Positions 26,407 to 35,616 are shown, counted from the first letter of the stretch. The stretch is 43,536 bases of DNA from Ruminococcus sp. (GCA_021202895.1 JAJQCE010000017.1:1-43536); one strand, 5' to 3'. Numbers and translations: made by a program. Notes: a model not told the origin generated them from the letters alone.

Positions 26407-28032
26407 TTATTTATCCTTATCATTATCATTTTTACCATCTGAGAAAGCCTCTTCCTGCACTTCCTCGTTTTTTTCACCATCGTTCTTTATTTTTTGCTTG
26501 TTGTAAAAAATCACATAGTCATCGCCTAATATGCTCTTGAGATGAGTGCTGAAAATTTCAATCATTTTCTCGTTCATAGCCTGCTTCGGAACTGTGTAAA
26601 TGTAGTCCTTGCTGTACACCAGAATAAATAAATCCTCGTAGTCAAGAACCTTCAGCTCTATGTCCTCAAACTTAATCATCGCAGGCGGGTAGTTGTAAAG
26701 CTTGTCGCCCGCAAGCTCGCTCGCATCGATTATAATTCTTGAATTGTAAAAGGAAAGCTTGTAGCTGTCGTTTATCACATCGTCCGAACTGCTTACCGCA
26801 TCCTTTTTTGCGCTTAGACTGTTTGCCCACATAATTACAATAATTCCTATGCAGACAATCATCAAAAGACAGCTCATAATATTGCTTGTCGAAGCAAAAA
26901 TTGAAATCAAAAAGCCTGCGGCAAGCAAGCCGAAAAGAATAGTCCACCTGATATTTTTCTTTCTAACAAACTCGTTATAAAAGAGCATATACCCATCAAG
27001 CACCTGGTCGGGCCTCACCATGTATTCAAAGTCGAAAATTAGCTTGTCCAGCTCGGGATCCGCAGAAGCGTACTTTTTCTTTTTGCTGCCGAAAACCTCT
27101 GTATTTTCTGCCTCGTCAGCCGCTTCTGTCAGATACGCCTTCTCCTTTTTCGGATTCGTGCCGAAAAACATATCCTTTATCGTTTCCTTATCAAGCAAAT
27201 CTGACCTTTTTACCTTTTCCTTAACGCTGCCGAAGGTCTTTGAAGCACCATCCAGAGCCGCTTTTCCGGTCTTGGTTATTTCAATCTTTATTTTGCTCTG
27301 CGCCGCTTCGTTGTTTTCTGCTTCCTCAAAGGCTTCCGCCTCGCCATTTTTTTCTAAATCCGCTTCCTCTTTTTCACTCGGCTCGCTCTCAAACGTTTCT
27401 TTTTCCTCCTCATCGCTCTTTTTGCAAGCCTTAGCCGCTTCACTCTTTAAAGCTTCTCCAAACCGCTCGCCTTTTTCAGTATTCTCAGCCGCTTTGCTGT
27501 CTGAAGATTTCTCCGTGCGAACGAAAAACTCCTCCGTGCGAATTGGCTCCTCGTTCAGCTCCTCTAAAATCGCTTCGGCTTCCTTTATCGCCTTGTCACC
27601 TTTAGCCGAATTTCTTTTAGCTTTGCGCTTTTTGTTTTTGTCTCCTGCCAAAGCTTGCTTTTTCTCACGCCGCTTCGCCGATAAATCTATTATCTCATCC
27701 TCATCGTCGTCAAAAGCATCGTCACACACGCCGCTTTCATCACTTTCACTAATCGCCTGCGTCTTTTCAACTATCTCAACGCTAACCTCCTGCGGCTTTT
27801 CACTCTGCAAGGACTCTTTAATCCTATCGCTCGGCTCAATCTCTTTAAGCTCACGCTCCGCCTTTTTCGTCACTATGTCAGCACTTTCAGTCCGCCTGAT
27901 TTTTTCCTTCGGTTTGTCGTCAAAAAGCTCGTCAATCAGCTCGTCAAGCTGTGAATCTCCTTCGTCAGACTGCGCAATTTCAGAAAAATCAAGAATTTCA
28001 AAGCTCTTGCGGTTTATGTCTTTTTTATCCAA
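26407..28032 (-). CDS. Membrane protein with long acidic N-terminus and YcxB-like C-terminal domain
   Basis: A 541-residue protein lying between gyrB and gyrA. Residues 1-320 are highly charged (Glu/Lys/Ser/Asp-rich) and probably disordered, facing the cytosol. Two adjacent transmembrane helices follow at about 362-382 and 386-406 (WTILFGLLAAGFLISIF; CLLMIVCIGIIVIMW). The C-terminal ~95 residues (SFYNSRIIIDASE...KFEDIELKVLDYEDLFILVYSKDYIYTVPKQAM) resemble the YcxB-like domain, whose function is unknown. I choose a TTG start at 28032, eight bases after GAGG; a GTG at 28149 would overlap gyrB by 71 bases. Because it sits inside the gyrase transcript, its level should follow gyrase. Its composition is unlike its neighbours. 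Confidence 0.75.
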   Translation of the reverse strand: MDKKDINRKSFEILDFSEIAQSDEGDSQLDELIDELFDDKPKEKIRRTESADIVTKKAERELKEIEPSDRIKESLQSEKPQEVSVEIVEKTQAISESDESGVCDDAFDDDEDEIIDLSAKRREKKQALAGDKNKKRKAKRNSAKGDKAIKEAEAILEELNEEPIRTEEFFVRTEKSSDSKAAENTEKGERFGEALKSEAAKACKKSDEEEKETFESEPSEKEEADLEKNGEAEAFEEAENNEAAQSKIKIEITKTGKAALDGASKTFGSVKEKVKRSDLLDKETIKDMFFGTNPKKEKAYLTEAADEAENTEVFGSKKKKYASADPELDKLIFDFEYMVRPDQVLDGYMLFYNEFVRKKNIRWTILFGLLAAGFLISIFASTSNIMSCLLMIVCIGIIVIMWANSLSAKKDAVSSSDDVINDSYKLSFYNSRIIIDASELAGDKLYNYPPAMIKFEDIELKVLDYEDLFILVYSKDYIYTVPKQAMNEKMIEIFSTHLKSILGDDYVIFYNKQKIKNDGEKNEEVQEEAFSDGKNDNDKDK

Positions 28033-28078
28033 AATAATTTCCTCATTTTTTGTTTTATTTACAAGTCTAGCTAGGTTT

Positions 28079-30061
28079 TTATAGGTCAAGGTTTGTTGCG
28101 TACTGTGCGTTGGACTCGATAAACTGTCGCCTTGGCTCAACCTTTTCACCCATCAATATTGTAAAGGCTTCGTCCGCCTTCTGCGCATCCTCGACTGAAA
28201 TTTTTATCATCGTCCGCCTTTCAGGGTCGAGCGTGGTTTCCCACAGCTGCATGGGATTCATCTCACCTAAGCCCTTGTACCTCTGAATATCCGCCTTGCC
28301 GCCCGACGCTTCAAACTCCGCTGTGAACATATCCCGCTCCTCGTCAGAAAAGGCGTACTTAACGTTCTTTCCTCTCCAGACCTTGTACAACGGCGGCTGT
28401 GCGCAGTAAACGTGTCCCTGCTCAATCAGCGGACGCATATATCTGAAAAAGAAGGTCAGCAAAAGCGTGCGTATGTGCGAGCCGTCAACATCGGCATCCG
28501 CCATGATTATAACCTTGCCGTAGCGCAGCTTTGTAATGTCAAAATCCTCTCCCATAGAGGTTCCAAGCGCAGTCACTACAGGCATAAGCTTGTCGTTGCC
28601 GTAAACCTTGTCAATCCTTACCTTTTCAACGTTCAACATCTTTCCCCACAGCGGCAGTATCGCCTGAAATCTTCTGTTTCTGCCCTCTTTTGCGCTTCCG
28701 CCTGCGGAATCTCCCTCGACAATGTAAATCTCGGTGTACTCGTTGTTTCTGTCCGAGCAGTCCGCAAGCTTGCCCGGCAGACTTGACGATTCAAGCGCAG
28801 ACTTGCGCTTTCTCGCTAAATCTCTTGCGTTCTTGGCAGCTTCTCTGGCTCGCTGAGCCTGTAAGGACTTTTCAAAAATAACCTTTGCAGTCTGCGGATT
28901 TTCCTCAAGATAATCCATCAGCTTTTCGTAAACTAGCTTCTCGACAAACGGCTTGACCTCGGGATTTCCTAAACGTCCCTTTGTCTGCCCCTCAAATTCG
29001 CAGTTGGTAAGCTTGACTGAAATAATCGCCGTCAAGCCCTCTCTGACGTCCTCTCCTGAAAGCCTGCCTCCGTCCTTTATCAAATTAAATCTCTTTGCAT
29101 AATCGTTCAAAGCCTTGGTAAGAGCGTTCTTAAAGCCGACCTCGTGCGCTCCTCCGTCAGGCGTATGAATGTTGTTTGCAAACGAAAGTACAAACTCGCT
29201 GTAGCCACTGTTGTACTGCAAGGCAATCTCTGCAAACATATCGTCCTTGACGCCCTGAATGTGAATTATCTCGTCAAAAATCGGGTCTGCTGACTTTGAC
29301 CTGTGAATGTGGTCTACAAATTCTCTTATTCCGCCCTCGTAGTGAAGCGTTTCGCCGACAACCTCTTCCTCTCTCCTGTCAAAGAAGTTTATCTTAAGCC
29401 CTGCGTTTAGAAAAGCCTGCTCTCTTAAACGTCGCAGTAGCGTTTCATAGTCGTAAACGGTTGATTCTGTGAAAATCTCGCTGTCCGCCTTAAAGCGTAT
29501 CATCGTTCCAGTTTTGTCCGTACTGCCTGTTTCCTTTATAGGTTCAACCGCAGCTCCTCTTTCAAAACGCTGAAAATGAACCCTGCTGCCATCGTAAATT
29601 GTAACCTCAAGCCACTCGCTCAGTGCGTTTACAACGCTCGCTCCTACTCCGTGAAGTCCTCCTGCGACCTTGTAGCCTCCGCCGCCGAATTTTCCTCCCG
29701 CATGAAGCACAGTAAAGACAACAGTAGCTGCGGAAATTCCCTCCTTAGGATGTATTCCCGTGGGTATACCTCTGCCGTTGTCGCTTACTTTGATAATATC
29801 ATTCGGCTCAATTTCAACGTTTATTTCACTGCAAAAGCCTGCGAGAGCCTCATCAATTGAATTGTCCACAATTTCATAAACCAAGTGGTGAAGTCCTCTA
29901 GGTCCTGTCGAACCGATGTACATTCCGGGACGCTTTCTTACAGCCTCCAGACCTTCAAGCACCTGAATTTGATTTTCATCATAGGTGTTTGATTCGTCAA
30001 CCTTGGATATTTCAGCAGATTCAAGCTCCTCCGCTTCGGTTTTTTCAATATCTTCACTCAT
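28079..30061 (-). CDS. gyrB: DNA gyrase subunit B
   Basis: ATPase subunit of gyrase. This 660-residue protein has the GHKL ATPase motifs [26 protein letters not shown] and [15 protein letters not shown], the TOPRIM domain [22 protein letters not shown] and [14 protein letters not shown], and the C-terminal [18 protein letters not shown]. It ends NLDL as many do. The acidic N-terminal extension (about 25 residues before [19 protein letters not shown]) is a little longer than usual. It overlaps the remB-like gene by 4 bases (ATGA type), indicating coupling. Confidence 0.98.
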   Translation of the reverse strand: MSEDIEKTEAEELESAEISKVDESNTYDENQIQVLEGLEAVRKRPGMYIGSTGPRGLHHLVYEIVDNSIDEALAGFCSEINVEIEPNDIIKVSDNGRGIPTGIHPKEGISAATVVFTVLHAGGKFGGGGYKVAGGLHGVGASVVNALSEWLEVTIYDGSRVHFQRFERGAAVEPIKETGSTDKTGTMIRFKADSEIFTESTVYDYETLLRRLREQAFLNAGLKINFFDRREEEVVGETLHYEGGIREFVDHIHRSKSADPIFDEIIHIQGVKDDMFAEIALQYNSGYSEFVLSFANNIHTPDGGAHEVGFKNALTKALNDYAKRFNLIKDGGRLSGEDVREGLTAIISVKLTNCEFEGQTKGRLGNPEVKPFVEKLVYEKLMDYLEENPQTAKVIFEKSLQAQRAREAAKNARDLARKRKSALESSSLPGKLADCSDRNNEYTEIYIVEGDSAGGSAKEGRNRRFQAILPLWGKMLNVEKVRIDKVYGNDKLMPVVTALGTSMGEDFDITKLRYGKVIIMADADVDGSHIRTLLLTFFFRYMRPLIEQGHVYCAQPPLYKVWRGKNVKYAFSDEERDMFTAEFEASGGKADIQRYKGLGEMNPMQLWETTLDPERRTMIKISVEDAQKADEAFTILMGEKVEPRRQFIESNAQYATNLDL

Positions 30062-30351
30062 TGTGAATTTTCCTCCTTAAAGCATTTATCTCCATTTTTA
30101 TCCTTGCATCTCTTTTTTAACGTCTGGCATGAAAGGCGGCTGATGTACACTCTTTCACTAAGCGTTTTTCTGTCAAATTCCACTACAAAGCTTCTTGGAA
30201 AGTCCTCCGTGCAGTAGACAGCTTCCTTTCTCTTCGCCGCTTGATTTATATATTCTCTTGTATCGCCTGAAACAGTTGTTCTCTCTAAATCAAATATGCC
30301 AATGATATTTTTGCTTACGAGCATTTGAGAATTTCCTATGTGTATATACAT
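30058..30351 (-). CDS. remB: DUF370 / RemB-like protein
   Basis: A 97-residue protein of the DUF370 family ([42 protein letters not shown]). In Bacillus the related RemA/RemB proteins affect matrix genes; RemB itself is encoded between recF and gyrB, as here, so the name is by position and family. It has a charged Lys/Glu C-terminal tail of about 15 residues. It lies three bases after recF and overlaps gyrB by four, so it is part of the origin operon. Confidence 0.85.
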   Translation of the reverse strand: MYIHIGNSQMLVSKNIIGIFDLERTTVSGDTREYINQAAKRKEAVYCTEDFPRSFVVEFDRKTLSERVYISRLSCQTLKKRCKDKNGDKCFKEENSQ

Positions 30352-30354
30352 ATT

Positions 30355-31527
30355 TTACCTCTTTGTCAGAGCCATAGCACTGCCTCTGTCTATCATAACA
30401 AGTCTGCCGTTAAAGTAGTCCTCTCCTGATTTTACAGCTTCACAGGCGGTTATTACAACCTGTAAATTTCTGATTGAGGACATAATGTAAGCCCGACGTC
30501 TTGCGTCAAGCTCGCTCAGCACATCGTCAAGCAGTATGCAAGGAGCTTCTCCGCTCTTTTTTTCAAAAATCCTTGCTTGCGCAAGCTTTAAGGAAATTAC
30601 AATAGAACGGTGCTGTCCCTGAGAAGCAAACTCCTTCGCAGAAAGCGAATTAATGTAAAAATTTACATCGTCTCTGTGAACTCCGTACTGTGTAAATCCT
30701 GCCGCTATATCACTTTCTCTCTTATCCTTTATAAAATTATAGTAGTCAAGGCTTGACTGTCCGCCGAAGCTTTCACGCTGCTCGACATTTTCAAAAACAG
30801 TTGAAATATATTTCATATCCAGCTGTTCCTTTCCCCTTGAAAGCTCTCCAAAAAACCACACGGCATAATTTTTTATATCCTTTACATACCTTACTCTTGT
30901 CGCAGTCAGATAAGCTCCGTACTGTGAAATTTGCTTGTCCCAGATATCTAAATCATCAACGCTTAATTTTCCCTCCGCCGTAAGCTTAAGCTGATTGTTT
31001 CGCTGCTCGAGCGTCTTTTTGTACTTGTCCAGCATTTCCTTGTAATGAGGCTCAATCTGACAAAGCATTATGTCTAAAAATCCGCGCCGCTTTTCAGGCG
31101 AGCCCTTTGAAATATCCAAATCGTCAGGATTAAAAATCACACACTTGAAATCTCCGTAAATTTCAGACATATTTTTGAGCGTAACGCCGTTTTGCTTGAT
31201 AACCCTTTTGTCAAAGGGCGGCTTTGCGCTGCTTATTTCAATAGTCTGCTCTCTCTGAGCAGTTTCATATTTTAATACTATCCTGTAGCCGCCATACTGC
31301 CTGCTCTCGTTGATTTTGTTTGTGCCAAATTCCTGCTCGTTAGTAAAAAAATCCTTTTCCTTGGCACCTCTGAAGCTTCTTTCGCCCGTGCAAAGCCAGA
31401 TTGCTTCTAAAATATTGGTTTTTCCCTGCCCGTTAGCTCCAAAAAGAATGTTTGTCCGCCTGTTAAATTTTATTGAAACTTCTGTAAGATTTCTAAATCC
31501 ATCGGCGTAAATTTCAACTATCCTCAT
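30355..31527 (-). CDS. recF: DNA replication and repair protein RecF
   Basis: An SMC-like ATPase that helps load RecA at gapped DNA. This 390-residue protein has Walker A FGANGQGKTNILEAIWL near the N-terminus, the signature GQHRSIVISLKLAQA, and Walker B CILLDDVLSELDARRR. Length is slightly above the usual 360-375. It overlaps the S4-domain gene upstream by 14 bases, as is usual in dnaA-dnaN-yaaA-recF operons. Confidence 0.97.
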   Translation of the reverse strand: MRIVEIYADGFRNLTEVSIKFNRRTNILFGANGQGKTNILEAIWLCTGERSFRGAKEKDFFTNEQEFGTNKINESRQYGGYRIVLKYETAQREQTIEISSAKPPFDKRVIKQNGVTLKNMSEIYGDFKCVIFNPDDLDISKGSPEKRRGFLDIMLCQIEPHYKEMLDKYKKTLEQRNNQLKLTAEGKLSVDDLDIWDKQISQYGAYLTATRVRYVKDIKNYAVWFFGELSRGKEQLDMKYISTVFENVEQRESFGGQSSLDYYNFIKDKRESDIAAGFTQYGVHRDDVNFYINSLSAKEFASQGQHRSIVISLKLAQARIFEKKSGEAPCILLDDVLSELDARRRAYIMSSIRNLQVVITACEAVKSGEDYFNGRLVMIDRGSAMALTKR

Positions 31528-31747
31528 TTTTTTTAATCCTTAAAGCTAAGCCTATTTCATCAATTTCCACCGTATCGCCGTCATAAAGCTTTTTTCCTCT
31601 TGCAGTGCAGATTTCACCGTTTACCTTGATTCTTTCCTCTGCAATAATCAGCTTAGCGCTTCCTCCGGTTTCCGCAAGCCCTGAAAATTTGAGCAGGCTG
31701 TCAAGCCTTATGTATTCAGTAGTGATTTCAATTGTTTCCTCTCTCAT
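31514..31747 (-). CDS. yaaA: S4-domain RNA-binding protein (YaaA-like)
   Basis: A 77-residue protein with an S4 RNA-binding fold (YIRLDSLLKFSGLAETGGSAKLIIAEERIKVNGEICTARGKKLYDGDTVEI). It lies between dnaN and recF in most Firmicutes. Role unknown, probably ribosome- or RNA-linked. It overlaps recF by 14 bases. Confidence 0.95.
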   Translation of the reverse strand: MREETIEITTEYIRLDSLLKFSGLAETGGSAKLIIAEERIKVNGEICTARGKKLYDGDTVEIDEIGLALRIKKNEDS

Positions 31748-31767
31748 AAGCCTACTCCATATCCTTC

Positions 31768-32883
31768 TTAGCTCTTATCTCTTGGAAGTCTTACCGGCAG
31801 AACCAGATATAAATAGCTGTTGCCTGTAACGGGAAGAATTTTCATCGGCTGCAGGCTGCCGTTAAGCTGCAGTCTTACCTTATCCTCGCTTATAACCTTG
31901 AGCGGATCGGTAAAATACTTGCACTTAAAGCCTATTTCAAGAGAAGCTCCCTTGACGTCGGCATCTACCTCATCGTAGAACCTTCCAAGCTGAGCGGAGG
32001 CGCATTTAATCTTGATTTTGCCGTCCTCAAACACACATCTTACAGGCGAGGGATTCTTTTCATTTATTAGAAGCTGGCAGCGTTCAAGCACTGTTATAAG
32101 CTCTTGTCTATCAGCTATGACTTCAGTCGAGCATTCTGTGGGTATTGCGCTCTTGTACGGATGAAATTCTCCCTCAAGCAGTCTTGCGTTTACAAGATAC
32201 CTTCCTATTTCAAAGACAGCGTGCTTGCGAGTTATGTAAACTGTGCAGCTTTCCTCTTCATCGTCTGAGAGAAGCTTTGAAACTTCATCAAGACTTTTAG
32301 CCGAAATAACAAAGTGAAGCTGTCCGTCAAAGGCAATCGGCTCATTTCTCACCGCAAGACGGTAGCCGTCTATTGCCGCCATTGTAAGCATATTTTCATC
32401 AATGTCAAACAGCTCTCCCTTGAGAATAGGCTTTATATCAAGAATTGACGCCGCAAATTTGGTCTGTGTAATCATATTCTTAAGCACTGCCTGAGAAAGC
32501 TTAATTCCTTCACTGTCGCCCTTTGAAGGAAGCTCGGGATATTCAAAGTCATCCGCCGCATTTAAATTATAGGAGGTAACTCCACTGCTGAGCGTTATAA
32601 CCTTTTTATCGTCAAGCTCAATGGTTAACGTTCCGCTGGGCATTCTGCGCACCATCTCAGAAAAAAGTCTGGCGTTTGCGGTAAAGCTACCCTTATCATC
32701 TGAAACGGTTTTTACAACCGTTCTTATTCCTATTTCAAGGTCATAGCCTGTAAGCTCAAGCGAGCCTTCGTTGAGAACAAACCTAATTCCTTTAAGTATA
32801 CTCATTGAGGATCTGTCGGCTACTGCCTTAGAAACATTATTCAAAGCTTCCGAAAGCTCAGATTTTTCACAATTGAAAATCAT
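31768..32883 (-). CDS. dnaN: DNA polymerase III beta sliding clamp
   Basis: Forms the ring-shaped clamp that tethers DNA polymerase. This 371-residue protein matches the three-domain clamp pattern (NNVSKAVADRSSMSILKGIRF; LTGYDLEIGIRTVV; IDGYRLAVR; C-terminal MKILPVTGNSYLYLVLPVRLP). The ATG at 32883 has an AGGAG site; an earlier reading (32916) starts upstream of that site. The 364-base spacer before it, between dnaN and dnaA, holds the repeat array described separately. Confidence 0.97.
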   Translation of the reverse strand: MIFNCEKSELSEALNNVSKAVADRSSMSILKGIRFVLNEGSLELTGYDLEIGIRTVVKTVSDDKGSFTANARLFSEMVRRMPSGTLTIELDDKKVITLSSGVTSYNLNAADDFEYPELPSKGDSEGIKLSQAVLKNMITQTKFAASILDIKPILKGELFDIDENMLTMAAIDGYRLAVRNEPIAFDGQLHFVISAKSLDEVSKLLSDDEEESCTVYITRKHAVFEIGRYLVNARLLEGEFHPYKSAIPTECSTEVIADRQELITVLERCQLLINEKNPSPVRCVFEDGKIKIKCASAQLGRFYDEVDADVKGASLEIGFKCKYFTDPLKVISEDKVRLQLNGSLQPMKILPVTGNSYLYLVLPVRLPRDKS

Positions 32884-32962
32884 AAAATTACTCCTTTTTG
32901 TTTTTTTTTGCAACACAACACAAGAATATATTTATTTATATATCAGTATTATTATTAGTGTC

Positions 32963-33248
32963 GGTTGAAAGTGTTTAAAGCATAGAAAAAAAATCGTTTC
33001 AAAGCCTTTATTTTCAGCGTAAAAGCGGAAGCTGAGTTTTCAAAGAATTTTTTAAATTTTTTCAAGATAAAATCAACTGAAGGTTTAAAAATTAGCTTCT
33101 AAAAATTGGTTTTAAAAAATTGTTGGTTGAAAGTGCAAAAAAATGTTTAAAGCCTTTCTTTTTCAACCGATTGAAGAGTTGAATTTGTTTAAAGGCTTTC
33201 AAAAGGCTTTGTACGCTTAAAAATAAAGGTTTAAAATGCTGTTGAAAT
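32963..33248. repeat. Origin repeat array in the dnaA-dnaN spacer (candidate oriC iterons)
   Basis: The AT-rich spacer (32884-33247) contains about eleven near copies of a 9-mer (G/T)GTT(T/G)AAA(G/A). Examples are GGTTGAAAG at 32963 and 33125, TGTTTAAAG at 32972, 33144 and 33186, GGTTTAAAA at 33082 and 33228, TGTTGAAAT at 33240 and, on the other strand, GGTTGAAAA at 33160-33168. AAAGCCTTT or its complement occurs at 33001, 33149, 33191 and 33202. I found no canonical TTATCCACA box. The A/T-only runs between 33040 and 33120 could be the unwinding element. No gene is visible here. Confidence 0.55.
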
Positions 33249-34573
33249 CAAAGCTCCTTAAGATTTTTCATTATATCGTCAACCGTATCTCTGATATCGC
33301 TGTTTGTCTTAAGAAGCTTAACCACATCCTGATAGTGAATGGTCATTGTCGAGTGATTTTTATTAAGCTCATTTCCTATCTGAATGTAGGTAAGACCTTT
33401 AATTTCTTTCATAAGATAAATTGAAATTTTTCTGGCAAGCGAAATGTTTGCGCGGCGATTTTGAGATCTTATATCATCGGGAGTAACGTGAAAAGCGTTC
33501 GCTACCTCAGCTATAATCCTGTCGTTTGTAATCTCGGCGGGATGATTTTCAAGCATAACCTCTTTAATTACCCGCTGAACCATTGAGATTGACGGAGATT
33601 CCTTAGTATAGATAGTCAGAGCCTTTATTTTATTAACCGTACCCTCCAGTTGTCGAATATTTGTTTTTATTTTTTCAGCTATAATTCTTATCAGGTTGTC
33701 CGAAAGCTGCAAATCGAGTAAATCCGCCTTTGATTTTACAATTGCAAATCTTGTTTCAAAATCGGGCGGCTGAATATCAACCTGCATTCCCAGCATAAAG
33801 CGAGAGCGGATTCTGTTTTCCAGCTTGGTTATTTTATTCGGAGAAATATCTGAGGTAAGAACTATTTGCTTTCCTGCGTTGTAGAGGTCGTTAAAGGTGT
33901 GAAAAAATTCCTCCTGAACTGCGTCCTTGTTTACTATAAACTGAATATCGTCAATCAGCAGAAAATCGGCATTTCTATACTTGTTGTGAAATTCAATAGT
34001 GCTGCGGTCGCTCAGTGCGGCTATAAATTCATTGGTGAAATTTTCAGTTGTTGTGTAAATCAGATTTATTTCAGGATGATTAGTTCTGACCTCCGCTTCA
34101 ATCGCCTTCATCAGGTGAGTTTTGCCAAGTCCCGAATCGCCGTAGATAAAGAGCGGGTTAAACATACTGTCAGCTTCAAGACTTTCGCCTGCGTTATTGG
34201 CAACAGCTGTGCAGCAGGCGTAAGCAAGCTCGTTTGATTTGCCCTTTACAAAATTGTCAAAGGTAAGTCTGCTCTCCTGTTTGATTGTTGAGGAGGATTT
34301 TTCAAATGGATTTGTTTCTTGCTCCTTTACAATAATTTTAACCTTAACCGGGAAGCCCAGCACCGCCTTGAAGGATTCAAGCAGCGTTTTTTCATATATG
34401 TCAAGCGCAGTTCTCTTTGCAAACTCTGTATCGGCATATATGTATGCGGTATCGTCCTCCATTTTATATGGCTTGAGCGGCTGAAGCCATCTTCTGTAGC
34501 CTACCTCGCTGACGTTCGGCAGATTATACATATAGTTCATAACGTTGTCATAAACATCGTCAAATGAATCCAT
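33248..34573 (-). CDS. dnaA: Chromosomal replication initiator DnaA
   Basis: AAA+ initiator that binds DnaA boxes and opens oriC. This 441-residue protein has domain I (1-85), a short linker, Walker A GDSGLGKT (145-152), Walker B LLIDD (205-209), sensor and arginine-finger regions (ENRIRSRFMLGMQ), and the DNA-binding domain IV (about 345-441). In domain IV the normal G-R-D-H-T-T-V loop reads N-K-N-H-S-T-M (404-410), so the Asp that reads the box in E. coli is Asn and one Thr is Ser. The upstream helix (SLARKISIYLMKE) is conserved. AAAGGAA lies before the ATG. The next gene on this strand is dnaN. Confidence 0.98.
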   Translation of the reverse strand: MDSFDDVYDNVMNYMYNLPNVSEVGYRRWLQPLKPYKMEDDTAYIYADTEFAKRTALDIYEKTLLESFKAVLGFPVKVKIIVKEQETNPFEKSSSTIKQESRLTFDNFVKGKSNELAYACCTAVANNAGESLEADSMFNPLFIYGDSGLGKTHLMKAIEAEVRTNHPEINLIYTTTENFTNEFIAALSDRSTIEFHNKYRNADFLLIDDIQFIVNKDAVQEEFFHTFNDLYNAGKQIVLTSDISPNKITKLENRIRSRFMLGMQVDIQPPDFETRFAIVKSKADLLDLQLSDNLIRIIAEKIKTNIRQLEGTVNKIKALTIYTKESPSISMVQRVIKEVMLENHPAEITNDRIIAEVANAFHVTPDDIRSQNRRANISLARKISIYLMKEIKGLTYIQIGNELNKNHSTMTIHYQDVVKLLKTNSDIRDTVDDIMKNLKEL

Positions 34574-34748
34574 GCTTTTTCATTCCTTTCATAAGTGTAT
34601 GCTTTTTCATTTTCTCTCCGCTTGCTACGAAATCAAAAGCGATAAAACGTAAATGCAGCATATGAATATGCTCATTAAAGATTGATTTTTATATGCTTAT
34701 CTCGTAAATTAAACAGAAAAGAGAGTTATTTTCTCTTCTTTCACTTTT

Positions 34749-34777
34749 ATTATAACGGATTTTTCAAAAAATTTCAA
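34749..34777 (-). promoter_or_regulatory. dnaA promoter
   Basis: On the minus strand, a -35 TTGAAA (34772-34777) and a perfect -10 TATAAT (34749-34754) are 17 bases apart, giving a leader of about 165 bases before dnaA. Confidence 0.65.
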
Positions 34778-35093
34778 TTGGTAAATTGCATAAATTTTCA
34801 GCAAATTTTTGTTCAAAATGACGAACAAATGTTTCTTTTAGCTTTTTGAGTTGATTTTACCCGATTTTGCAGGCTTTTTTGAAGCTAAAAGCTGTAAAAA
34901 TAAAATTGTACATATTTAAGCAATAAAAAATTAAGCCTTTAATTTTAAGATTGTTTGCATATATTGATATTTTTTACAAAAACAGTAATAGTATATATAC
35001 AAATATTAAAAGCCATCTATTTAAGCATATAACAAAATAATTGATTAGAATATTTATTATTGAAAATATTATGTAAATTTTTTCTTAAGACCG

Positions 35094-35123
35094 TTGACAA
35101 GCGGCGATTTTGTATTGTATAAT
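35094..35123 (+). promoter_or_regulatory. rpmH promoter
   Basis: A perfect -35 TTGACA (35094-35099) and a perfect -10 TATAAT (35118-35123), 18 bases apart, the strongest promoter seen in the window, about 130 bases before rpmH. Confidence 0.75.
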
Positions 35124-35143
35124 TGTTTAATGCAGGAGTGAAA

Positions 35144-35199
35144 GTGCCTTAGAGAGCGAGTGTCTGAGCGTTCTCAGCAGTGAACTGATATTAGGGCGC
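35144..35199 (+). ncRNA. Structured 5' leader of rpmH
   Basis: GTGCCTTA (35144-35151) can pair with TAGGGCGC (35192-35199; two G-U pairs) to close a junction holding two small hairpins, CTGAG-CGTT-CTCAG (35164-35177) and CAG-TGAA-CTG (35178-35187). It lies in the predicted 5' untranslated region, after the promoter and before the AGGAGG site. It matches no riboswitch or r-protein leader that I recognise. Confidence 0.4.
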
Positions 35200-35254
35200 A
35201 AGGTCTGCAAAAAAAGGAATAAAGAAAATTAGTATAGATTTAGGAGGAAAAATT

Positions 35255-35395
35255 ATGTCTACTAAAAGAACTTATCAGCCCAGCAAGCTTAAGGGCAAGA
35301 AAACGCATGGATTTATGAAGAGAATGTCGTCAAGGAACGGAAGAAAGGTTCTGGCGAGAAGAAGAAGCAAGGGAAGAGCGAAGCTTTCCTATTGA
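35255..35395 (+). CDS. rpmH: Ribosomal protein bL34
   Basis: A 46-residue basic protein of the large ribosomal subunit. The sequence [20 protein letters not shown] and [15 protein letters not shown] is near identical to the family pattern. It has AGGAGG seven bases before the ATG. It heads the rightward rpmH-rnpA-yidD-yidC-jag group that flanks bacterial origins. Confidence 0.97.
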   Translation: MSTKRTYQPSKLKGKKTHGFMKRMSSRNGRKVLARRRSKGRAKLSY

Positions 35396-35616
35396 TTTAA
35401 AGTTTCTGACCTGATACTGAGGGCTTTCTTCGGTATGGGTCTTTCTCTTTTGTAGGGCGCTTCTGAAGGGAATAAGCCGTACTTTGCGGCAGGTGTTAAT
35501 GCTTAAAAATACAGGCGTTTTCCGCACTTTTAAAAGCGTGAGGCTGCGAATATTTGGAATGACACCGTCTTTAGGACAGGCTCTGTAAATAAAAGCTAAG
35601 AAATAGGGTAATCTCA

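Larger units (their letters stand above)
34574..35254. other. AT-rich spacer between dnaA and rpmH
   Basis: A 681-base gene-free region with back-to-back promoters. Its core (34755-35090) is very AT-rich, with A/T runs such as TATATATACAAATATTAAA. It includes a palindrome GCATAT-GA-ATATGC (34658-34671) and a short inverted repeat, AGAGA..TCTCT, near 34724-34740, in the dnaA leader. I see no canonical DnaA box, no RNA gene and no ORF with a ribosome site. It is the second candidate origin segment, by position. Confidence 0.5.

Noticed and set aside
27020-28084. Long + strand ORF (354 codons), very Ser/Phe-rich
   Set aside because: Antisense to the acidic YcxB-like membrane protein; its composition is the mirror of Glu/Lys/Asp codons, with no domain and no ribosome site.
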